Shown here in pieces: positions 13,001-25,000 of a stretch of 64,000 nucleotides of DNA. Within the stretch, counting starts at the first letter, position 1. Each line of letters starts with the position of its first letter. The notes under the pieces are model-generated. The model saw only the letters and a program-made list of their open reading frames with translations, made no database searches and was not told the DNA's origin. The position numbers and the translations under genes were made by a program. Origin of the DNA: Tridacna crocea (taxonomy: Eukaryota; Mollusca; Bivalvia; Cardiida; Cardiidae); contig OX031065.1 in assembly GCA_943736015.1 (NCBI GenBank), positions 39,632,427 to 39,696,426 on the forward strand, read 5' to 3'.

Positions 13001-16000
13001 TCTGAAAGATTATCAGTAATTCTTTTTGGCCAGCCATGGGAATAAAACCCACGCCCTCAAGTAATCTGAGACATCACATTCACAAGTCCTATGATCTACC
13101 AACTGAGCTATCAGGTCTGATCACTTTGTACTTAAAGTCTTAATAAAGTCTTAATTGTGAATATATTACAGATATGGAGAAAGGTGTGATTCTAACTGTT
13201 GAGAGTACCAATGGTAACACTGTCCATCTTCGACACCTGGGACTGAACCTACCTTATGATAACATCACAGGAACAATAAGTGTCCCTGGAATAAGGTTCA
13301 CTGACCCAAATATACTATTTTTGAGTGTAGAAGTAGATCACAGGGAGAAAGAACTATTTCTTTATGATGTACATCTAAAGTAAGTAAGCTTTGATCCATA
13401 GTCTCTTGTAGCATATAGCTAGGATATGTGGCAACCATTTAACCCTTAGCCACACATTCCAGTATTTTCTAATCCCATGTTGACCTTTGGTCGAATGCTC
13501 AAAGTCTAACCTAATTATGGAAAAGGGAGAAAATGCTGTTAACTGGCATTTTCTACATTTTTTTTTTCATATTTCTGTCCTCTTAATAATTAAATCTATC
13601 ATCTAAGTTTTTACCAACAATCGTTTAATTACTGAACTTTTACTCTGTACCAAACAATTCTGGGATTTTCACCTCTGAGAAAGAAACCTTTTGAAACATT
13701 GTGGGCAAACGCGAAAATCCTGCTAACCAGGATTTTCCGATAATGTTTTCCACCCTTTCAGGTATAAATTTCAGGAATAAAACATTTAGAAATTTTGTAT
13801 AGTGTATACTACTGGTATGAATGGCAAACCCAATAATTTGAGTAAACTTTGAATTTGTTATCTACATGTAAATGCATGCAATTTGGAGAAGTCAGATTAT
13901 GTCATGAAATAAACCCTTTCCCACACAACAAATTTTAGAGTCTTCCAAATTGAAAATAACCTACAGGAAACAAACTTAAAACGATACAATTGAACTGTAG
14001 TTATTTGACGGAGTAGAAAACATGGTGGGAAAAGGAGAAAATGCTGGTTACCAAAATTTTCTCCTTTTCACACAGTGTTTTCGAAAGGCCTCTTCTCTAG
14101 GGTTGTGGAAACATGGGGTTGTTTGGTTAAATGGCTCAGTTTCATTACTAGCCCTTGACAGCTATTATTTCAGGTTAGTAAAAACGAATTCCCCACAAAT
14201 GTAATACAAAAGCTTTTTTCCGTTAACCCATTCCCAAACAATCCCTAATTTTGATGACCCTGAGAAAGAAGCCTTTAGAAAACATTGTAGGACAAGGAGA
14301 AAATGCTGGTAACCAGCATTTTCTCCTTTTCCCACAATGTTTTCTACTCTTCATAAAACAGGTTTCAGATTTTTAGTTACTTTTATTTTGTTGTCTGCAA
14401 AGGCTCTTGATTTGGACGAGCTTATAATATTGTTGTATGGTAATGAGTTAAGACATCTGGGCATGTACAGACAATGCAGATCCTAAATCTGCCTACATGT
14501 ACATGTTCTCAGATGCATACAGCATAGCATGTAGGGTTCATATTATTTTAGGTTATTAAAATGTTTTTAGCTCACCTGAGCACAACATGCTCAAGGGGAG
14601 CTTTTAGGGTCACCCGTTGTCCATCGTGCGTCGTCAACGATTCTTTAGACATCAACTCCTCCTAAACCGCTGGGCCAATTTGGACCAAACTTGGCTTGAA
14701 TGTTCCTTGGGAGGTCCTCTTTAAAAACTGTACACAGAATTTGATTCCATAAAAAACTCTGGTTGCCATGGCAACCAAATGGAATTTTCTAAGAAATTAT
14801 TTAAAAATCTTCTTCTCTGAAACCACTGGTCAGATTTTGAAATAATTTCACAGAGGTGTTCTTTGGGTGACCTTTTTCAAAATTTGGTCGCGAAATTTTG
14901 ATACGTCAAGAAAGATGGCTCTGATGAATGGGAACTACTTACAGTAAACATAAATGAAGAGTTTCTTAAAAATTCTTCTTCACTGAAACGGCTGGTCATA
15001 CAGGTATTTTGAAATAATTTCACAGAGATGTTCCTTTTCAAAAATTGTTTGTTAAATTTTGATCCGTCAAGAAACCTAGCTCTGGGGAACGGGGGCTACT
15101 TGCACTATATGACAAAGAAGAAATTCTTAAAAATTATTCTCTGAAACCGCTGATCAGATTTTGAAATAATTTCACAGAGGTGTTCTTGGCTGACCCTTTC
15201 CAAATATTGTGATCTGTCAAGATACATTACTCTGGTGAATGGGGATACTTGTACTAGAAGGAAATGAAGAAATTCTTAAAGATTCTTCTTCTCTGAAATG
15301 GCTGGTCAGATTTTTAAATAATTTTACAAAGATGTTCCTTGGATGACCCTTTTCAAAAACCATTCATGAAATTTTTATCTTTCAAGAAACATGGCGCTGG
15401 TAAATGGGGGCTACTTGCACTATATGGCCATGAAGAAATTCTTAAAAATTCTCCAACGAAACACCAGATCGGATTTTGAAATAATTTCTCAGAGATGTTC
15501 CTTAAGTGACCCATTTTAAAAATTGTTTGCAAAATGCTGATTTGTCAAGAAACATGACTCTGGTGAATGGGGGCTACTGGCACTATATGGCCATAAAGAA
15601 ATTCTTAAAAATTCTCCAACGAAACAGCTGATTGGATTGTGAAATAATTTTACGGAGATGTTCCTTTAGTGACCCATTTCAAAAATTGTTTACAAAATGC
15701 TGATTTGTCAAGAAACATGGCTCTGGTGAATGGGGGCTACTGGCACTATATGGCCATGAAGAAATTCTTTGAAGTTCATCTTCTCTGAAATGGGTGATCA
15801 GATTTTGAAATAATTCACAGAAATGTTTCTGGTCTGACCCATTTCAAAACTTGTTCTAGAAATTTCCTCTCAAAAATTCAGGTGAGTAATCCAGGGCCAT
15901 CTTGGCCCTCTTGTTTTTCTTCTAGGTCCATCTTCCTTGGTACCAGCTACCACCCAAAACTAAGGGTTTCGGAGAACAATATGTCTTTTGCTATCCTTCA

Positions 16001-19000
16001 TGCGGGTGTGTCAACTGGGGCGGTACAGATCGCTTATGACTGGTTGTCTCGTACTATCTACTGGGTGGATTCTGTATTTAAATGGATTGTAGCAGCGCCA
16101 GGTTCCTTCGAAAAACTGGAGTTTGATTATTTCAAAATAATAGTTAAAGACGGTCTTCAGCACCCAGAAGGTTTGACAGTTGATCCTCTTGCAGGGTAAG
16201 AGCTTTAACTACAAAAATTTCTTTTACTTCGTCTTATTTCCTCTATGAGCTGTGAATCTCTATACCTCATCAAACCTGGTTCAAATAAAAAAAGGACATT
16301 ATGCTTGGTAAAAGAGGGGTTTAACCCATTATCACACAAACCCTACTTTTGATGACCCAGAGAAAGAAGCCTTTAGAAAATATTGTGGGAAAAGGAGAAA
16401 ATGCTAGTGACCAGCATTTTCTCCTTTTTGCAACGTTTTCTATCCTTCACAAAACAAATTTCAAATTTGCAGTCACTTCTATTGTTGTCTTCTGCAAACG
16501 CGTTAGATTTGGACAGCCTAAAATACTGTTGTTTGGTAAAGAGTTAATGCATCAGAATAAAATAAAGTTCAGTCCTTGTCAGCGTGTATCATCCATGCAA
16601 ACTGACCTTTTAAAGCTTTTTGCTATTGGTGTATTTTCTGCTTGTCAAAGGCTAAGTCTACCCCATGATTCAGTAGGTTGTGAGACAAAATGAAATTCGT
16701 GGACCTGGTAGTCCAAAACATCATCTTATAAAATCATTCATGAAAATAGTTCCAACTATGTTTTCATTCTTAACCCTTCACCACACAGCAGACTTTTAGA
16801 CCTATCCAAATCGAAAGCATTTGCAGACGATAATATCATAGTGGATCAAAGAATGCAATTTTTCTTTGATAGTGTAGAAAACTTCGTAGGAAAAGGAGAA
16901 AATGCTGGTTACCAGCATTTTCTCCTTTTCTCACAAAGTTTTCAAAAGGCCTCTTCCTCAGGGTTGTTAAAAGTGGTCATTGTGTGGTAAGGGGTTAAAA
17001 TATTTTTGTCTGTCAGTGATCGAGAGTGCCTGAAAAACAATCTTTTTATATATAGGTTATATCATATAGTAGCTTTTTATACGCCCGAAGGGTCGTATTA
17101 TGTTATACCCCTGGTCGTCCGTCCGTTAGCAATTTCTTGTGTGTGCAACTTCTCCTACAGTTTCCATCGAAATTATTTGAAACTTGCCACAATGAATCTC
17201 CATGATGTCTAGTTGTGCACCTGGGTCTTAGAATTTGGATCATTCTAAAATTATCTGCCCCTGATTTCTGAAATAACCAACTTATCAAGTTGAATTTTTG
17301 TTCAGGCTATAACTTCCATATTATAAAAGGTATCAACATGAAACTACATACACTGATAGAACACATTATGGAGAAGTGCATTGCACATGAATCATAACTC
17401 TGCCACCTTTATTTTTTGACTTATTGCCATTTGTTTTCAGTTTGAGTTTTTGTAAAGACCAAACTTTAAAATCCATCATCTTGATACTTCAAAGACTAAT
17501 CAAACACATTATGAAAAGTGCATTGCGCAAGAACTATAACTCTGCTATCCTTCTTTTTGAGTTATTGCCCTTTTCACTTTGAATTTTCGTCTGGGCCATA
17601 ATTTCTAAAATATAAAAGATATGATCTTGAACCTTCAAAGACTGATAGAACACCTTGTTGATAAGAGCAATTCACAAAATTTGTAACTTTGCCACCCTGA
17701 TTTTTTTAGTTATTGCCCTTTAATATTTTTCACATATCATGGAGAATAACTGCTCTTCATTCATGGCCCATCAGTCAATGCAACTCATTTCACTGACAAG
17801 CCCCTTTGGGTGTATATTCGCCGCAATGCAAAGCTCTTGTTGCTATTTTGTTAATGCAGTGCTGTGTTACATGAAATGTTGGCAATTTTAGTGACAGATA
17901 CATAACAAAGTCTTTAACTCTAAGCAATGGGATTTTATAAATGAGAAATAACCCTTTAACCCTTTCCCAAACGACAAATTTTAGACTCTTCCAAACTCAA
18001 AGAGTTTGCAGACGACAATTTTAAATTTGATAAAAATGGCAGAAAAATATCCAAATGGGTAGAAAACACTGTGGAAAAAGGGGAAATTGCTCATTATGAG
18101 CAATTTCTCCTTTTCCCACACTGTTTTTAAAGGACTTGTATTGAAGACACGTAAAGTCAAGGGCTTATTTTGGAAAGGGTTAATGGACAGTGCTGATTTC
18201 AACATCTTTAATCAAGTTATGGCTGTCATAGTACCTTCACAAGTTTTTCTAGCTTACTTATACAACATTTTTTGTTAAACACTGAATGCTCATTCACATC
18301 CATCAAATAATACTTTTGGAGAGAGGTTCCCAAGACAGGTTATTGAACTTAAGACCCAAGATCATGTGTCAGATAAGCCACCCACTGACCTTACATGCTT
18401 AGGCATCTAGTTTTGAAGCTTCAAAAGGATATTTCTGTTAACTTATTCTTTCGTTGATCATATAGTAATTGATAAATAAGCACTTTAGAATCTTTGAAAT
18501 CCATTACAACAGATATTTTATATCTGCAAAACAATTCTTCAAACAATTCCAATGATTTTCATTGGCCCCTTATGTCTTTTGAAAGTAGTTAGAAGTACAT
18601 GGTAGGAAAGAATTAATGGATCTGTGGACAGTGGTAAGATAAATGGACTTCCTTGGTCACTGTTGCTATAGGCCCCTAAACATGTATGGTTTATACATAA
18701 TACAGTAGAGCAGATAGACTACTGAATTTCTTTTTCTTTTGTAATGGCTGTTTTTCTCTAAATAAATCATACAAAAAATAATCCAATTGTATTTGTCTGC
18801 TGCTGATGAGTTCTCGGTTTGAAGTTTAGGGAAATGGTTGAACTAATAATATATAAGGATATGCATATTTCGAAAAAGTATATCTTGTAACATATTTGTT
18901 GCCACTTTCAGGCAATATGGTGTCCATGGCCGAAACATAGCAATACATGCTTTCTTAACAATAAATAGTTCATGTACACATTCCCTTGACAGATATATCT

Positions 19001-22000
19001 TTAAAATGAAGCACAAAAAAGATGCATTTGAATGACCTTCGGATCTAAATCCCTATAACTTTTTGCGGCTGTTTTCTTGAGAATGAGCATTAAGACATTT
19101 ATCATATAATGCATACCAGTAAGTGGAATGTTAATCATCAGATATGGGTGTTGATAGGTATGAAAACATGTAAAAAATTTAGACTAAAGTGACACTTGTT
19201 TCTTTTGCAAAATTGTTGTAACAGAAAGTAAACCACTGTTTTAACTTTTATGTGATGTTTGAATAAAATCTTTTGGCCATAGTTGCAGCTCCCATTTGCC
19301 CCTGTTTGGATGGCCATGTACAAGTTTTTAATATAAGGGCCAATTTTGTACAAAACATGTACAAAATATTAAATGATCTAGGTCCAAGGTCAGACTCAAC
19401 ATTCTGTAATCTTGATCTACTCTGTTTATTAACTCATCACCAAACAACAAAATTTTAGGTTTGTTCAAATCGAAGGCATTTGCAGATGACAAAATAAAAG
19501 TGACCGAAAATTTGAAATTTGTTTTCTTAAGGCTTCTTTCTCAGAGTTGTCAAAAGTAGGGATTGTGTGTTTATGGGTTAATGCATCTTTTGTTCCCATA
19601 TGTATACTAAGAATAAATCAGATTCATTTTATTTGTAGGTACATGTTTTTCTCAGACAATGGAGACAATCCTAAGATTGAAAGAGCTTTGTTAGATGGAT
19701 CTGAGATAATGAAATTTAATCTAACAAAAGATGCTTTAAAATCACCGGAATCACTGGAGGTGGATATATTTGAGAAACGACTGTATATTGCGGATACTGA
19801 AGCAGAGAGGATCTTATCTGTGGATTATAATGGAAAAAATTTTAAAGCCCTGCGTCGAATAACCTATTCAATCTTCACAGATGTTGCTATATATAGGGTA
19901 AGCGTTTTGCTAAAGAGGCATCTATGTAAGAAATAATTTTTGACATCATAAAAGAAAGTGTTTGGTGTGGGTTGTGGCTTTGATTTTACCTTTGATTTTG
20001 ACACAGCTATCCCCCTCCCCTATACCCTCCTCCAAGCACACACTGACTCTCAGCTCCAATGATGGCTAAAATGACTACAAATTTTTATACCCCTACAATG
20101 TAGTGGAGGGGGGTATACTGGAATGGCCATGGCTGTCTGTCAGTCCGTCCGTCTTTCCGTAGAGACAATTTTGTCTGGAGCAATATTCCCACAGTATTTC
20201 ACATACAGAACTCAAATTTACACACATGGTTCCTTTATGTATAAAGTTATGTATAAAGTGGTGATTTTCATGACCATGCTGCAATTTGTTACAGAATTAT
20301 CTCCCCTTGAACTTTTTTCAACTCTTACTTTTGTAATAAAACATTCTGTATTCTGTAACAAAGACCTGTTTTTGTGACAAGGAGCTGGTGGGGGTATAAT
20401 CATATGTAGTCATTGCTTTAGTTGTACCATGCTACCTATCTGAATACCCGTCTGTGTTGCTCAGTGGTATATTGTTCAACTTGTAATCTTATGCAAGTAG
20501 TTAGAGCTTCTCTTGGCTTACACTGTCTCTGCGAGAGTGTTCTTCAGCAAGACACTGGTACTGATGAACCCCAGGACATACATGAAAATATGAATTGTGG
20601 CTTTGACATGACTGAAAATGATTTTGAAAGTAGCATAAGATATCAATCAGTTTAATGCATCAATACAAATTACATGTACTGATTTGTAAAATTTGGTTAA
20701 TACTTCTTTTTGTTATACATTAAAGCAAGCTGTCACATAGTTACATGGATCCTTTTTGTCTAAATACTGGCTGAACAATAGGGTAGAATGGTCCTTTTCC
20801 AGGGCAGAAAACTTCTCTTTAGCATAGAGTTATCACAAAGGTCAGCTTGTGCTGATCCTGCAGGTTAATGTGGATAAATACTTTTGTGAGATGCATAAAA
20901 CTGCCTCTTTACTGTGCACAAGTTATATAATTTATGCTATACAATACAGTCATTACAAAACATTCTTCAGTGTAATTTCCACATTGACATATCATCTGTA
21001 GCAAATAAGTTATAAGTTTTAGACTTGTCCAAATTGAAAGCATTTGCAGACAGCAAAAAAAAGTTAAGCTCAAAAACTGAAATTTGTTGTGGGTAGGGTA
21101 GAAAACGTGGAAAATGGAAAAAATGCTGGTCACCTGCATTTTCTCCGTTTCACACAATGTTTTCAACAGCTTCTTCCTCAGGGTTGATAAAACTTGTGAT
21201 TGTGTCTTAATCCTTTACCAAGCAGTCCCGGGTTTTCACTACCCTGAGAAAGAAGCCTTCTGAAAACATTGTGGGAAAGGGAGAAAATACTGGTAACCAG
21301 CATTTCCACTTTTTCCCAAGACATTTTCTATCCTTCCCCAAGAAATTTCATTTTTTGAGTCACTCTAATTTTGTCGTCTGCAAATGCTTCCAATGTGGAC
21401 TAGTCTATAATCATGACATTTGGTAAAGCAAAGTTTTTAATGGCAAGAAATCACATAGATAAACAAACATTCTTCTGTTTCTTTAATTTAATAGGATACC
21501 CTCTATGCTCCAAATATACAGAATGGTCGCTTGTATATATTTAACAAGACGGATGGTAGTATTGCAGCTGGTCCAATAGGAATACCAAATGAAAGAATAT
21601 ATGGTGTGGCAATCTACAAAGAAGAAGTACAGCCTCTCAACCCAAATGGTGAAAAGCTTCATGACTACATTTTCTTCTTTAACTCATTACCAAACGACAA
21701 TTTTGTAGACTGGTCAAAATAGAAAGCATTTGCAGACGACAAAATGAGTGAGTAAAAATTTGAAATTTGTTTTGTGAAGGGTAGAAAACATTGTGGGAAA
21801 AGGAGAAAATGCTGGTTACCAGCATTGTCTCCTTTTCCCACAATGTTTTCTAAAGGCTTCTTTCTCAGGGGCATCAAAAGTAGGGATCATGTGGTAATGG
21901 GTTAAGATAGGAGGTTTTAAAGCCCTAGTGGTGGCCAAAAGAACAAAATGTGAGCAATAAAATGCATTAAGATTTAAATCATATGGCTTGAAAGTAAATT

Positions 22001-25000
22001 ATCACTGAGATGACAGTCTGTTTTTGTGAGTAAGTCCAAGTGTTAGTTACTGGCAGAGAGATTTATGTTAAAACCAGGTAAAAAGTAAGCAAAAGATAGA
22101 GTGGTTTGACAATTTTTACCTAGTTTTAAAATTCATTTAAACACTCCCATTATTTACTTTTGGCCACCATTGGTCCTTTAACACACAACTGGGCAAAAAC
22201 AATCATCTTCTCAGGCACCTACAGTTGGCTGTTTTGAGCAAAATTCTGGAAAAGGATACATTTGCTTGTAGCTGCCAGTATCAAACAATTGCTTTGTTTC
22301 CATATGTGAATATGCTTTCCAAATATTTAATTGATTAAACTAGTATTTTGCTGGTTTAAAAGATTCAAGTTTTAGGTTTATCCTTTACGAAACAATGCAA
22401 TATTTTAACAACCCTAAAGTGAAAGTTTTCTAAAAATATTGTTGGAAAAGGAGAAAAATGTCATTGGCTTTCTGCTTTCTCAAACAATGTTTTCTGCTGT
22501 TTCTAGGACAAAGACCATAGGTTGAGCCTCATTAGCTTTTTTGTGGTGCTTTATAAAGTTGAAACTTCCATTTACTGAACCTTTTACCAAGTACTCCTAT
22601 ATTTTGATAAGCATTAACATAGCTCTGAGATTGAACTGCCTCAAGGGAGAAGGCTTTTACAAACATTTTTTGAAAAGGCAAAAATGCTGGTATCCAGCAT
22701 TTTCTCCTTTTCTAACATTTTACTACTCAGCAAAAGCCAAAGTTTAATTGTTTTACTTAGTTTTTGATCACCCATGAATATTTTCAGTTTGGACATATCT
22801 AAAATTCTATTGTTTGTAAAGAGTGAAAATGTACCTATCCACCTGCAGGCAACAAAAAAAGCATTTGCAGACGACAAAACAAATGTGACTAAAGATTTGA
22901 AATTGTCTTTGGAAGGGAAGAAAACATTGTGAGGAAAGGAGAAAATGCTGGTTACCAGCATTTTCTCCTTTTCCCACAATGTTTTCAAAAGGCTTCTTTC
23001 ACAGAGGACTGGTGCTAAAAGTCGGGATTTCGTGGTAAAAAAAACCCCCAGGATCATAGGTTAGATGTCTATTAACTATTATTGCAGCAACAACAAACTG
23101 CACGAAGCTGGCCTGTGATCATTTATGCATATCAACTGCAACAGGAGCAAAGTGTATTTGTTCAGAAGGTTTTGCTCTAAACACCACAAGTAATAAATGT
23201 TATGGTGAGTGAATAGGTCATAGTTATTATCGTATGCTTCTTTTTTGACATGCTCTTTGATGAATTTTAAACAAATGTGACCTGTCACACAATAAGGGAC
23301 CTTTTTTAATAATCAACTTTAATTGACCTGCACTGTTTTCAATCTGTGTGAACACATGTAATTGATGTACAGAATTCCCAGATAGTCCCTTTTTGCGTGA
23401 CAGGTCACAAATCTTCAGATAGATAATACAATACTTGTACATCCGGAAGACTTTTTTTTTTTTATAATTCTGCTTACTTTTTAGCTCACCTGAGCATAAC
23501 ATGCTCAAGGGGAGCTTTGAGGATCACCCTGTGTCTGTCATCTGTGGTGCGTCCTCAGGCGTCCGTCGTGTGTCGTACGTAGTGTGTCGTCAACAGTTCT
23601 TTAAACATAAAACTCTTCTTGAGCTGGGCCAATTTGGGCCAAACTTGACTGAAATGTTTCTTGGAAGATCCTCTTTAAAACCTGTTCACAGAATTTGATT
23701 CCTTCAAAAACTCTGGTTGCCATGGCAACCAAATGGAATTTTCTAGGTAATTCTTTAAAAATCTTCTCCTCTGGAAGCTCGAGTCAGATTTTGAAATAAT
23801 TTCACAGAGATGTTCCTTGGGTGACCCTTTTCAAAAATTGTTCGTGAAATTTTGATCTGTCAAGAAACGTGGCTCTGGTGAATGGGGGCTACTTGCATTA
23901 TACGAAAATGAAGAAATTGTTAAAAACTCTTCTTCTCTCGAATGGCTGGTCAATGGTCAGATTTTGAAATAATTTCACAGAGATGTTCCTTGGATGACCC
24001 TTTTCAAAAACTGTTTGTGAAATTTTGATCCGTTGATAAACATGGCTCTGGTAAGTGGGGGCTACTTGCAATATATGGCTATGAAGAAATTCTTTAAAAT
24101 TCTGAAAGGGCTGGTCAGATTTTGATAAAATTTCGAAGAAATGTTTCTTAGCTGACCCATTTCAGAATTTGTTTGAGAAATTTTGATCCATCAAGAAACA
24201 TGGCTCTGATGGCTGTGGGCTATTAACACTATACAGACATGAAGAAATTCTTAAAAATTCTTCTTCTCTGAAAGGGCTAATTAGATTTTGAAAACAATTG
24301 GCTATGGTCCTCTCAAAAATTCAGGTGAGTGATCCAGGGCAATCTTGGCCCTCTTGTTTCAAAAACATTGTGGCAAAAGACAAGTTTGCTGGTTGTAGTT
24401 GAAAAGATTGTGGACAGAGAGGAGATGTTAGACCAGCTTTTCATGCTGCCACAATGTTTTTAAACTTTACCATGCAATCCTTGTTTTAACCCTTTACTCC
24501 ATAAATACTAATTTCTACGCATTGCTTGCAGGAGCCTTTGGAAAACATTGTGGCAAAAGGTGAAATTGCTCGTAATCTGTAATTTCACCTTTTGCCACAA
24601 TGTTTTCTATGCTATCAAATGGTGTCATATACACATAAGAAATGGCTGTTATTTAGGGTCAATTAGAGATACCATAGAAATGCCTTATGGGGTAAAGGGT
24701 TAACAATCCTTAGGAACAAGATTTTTTAACATATTCTGGGAAAAGGATAAAATGCTTGTGACCATTTTCATGATGTTTCCCATTATTTGAAGTGCAAAGT
24801 TCTGCATTTGAGCTACATTTAACTTCTTGTTCTATAAATGTTTTCCTGATCAGGGATAGCAAAATTGTAATACCCTAATTGAAAATTATGTGATATGGTA
24901 CTTATTTAGTGTGTTGCCTGCAAATATTTTAAATTTGCACTAGTATGAAATTCTACCAAATTGAAAGCATTTGTAAACGACAAATTGAATGTTGTTAAAA

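Noticed and set aside
13029..13116. A functional tRNA gene on the minus strand
   Set aside because: Box A and box B are present but acceptor and D/T stems do not pair, and similar tRNA-like heads occur elsewhere. A SINE fragment is more likely.
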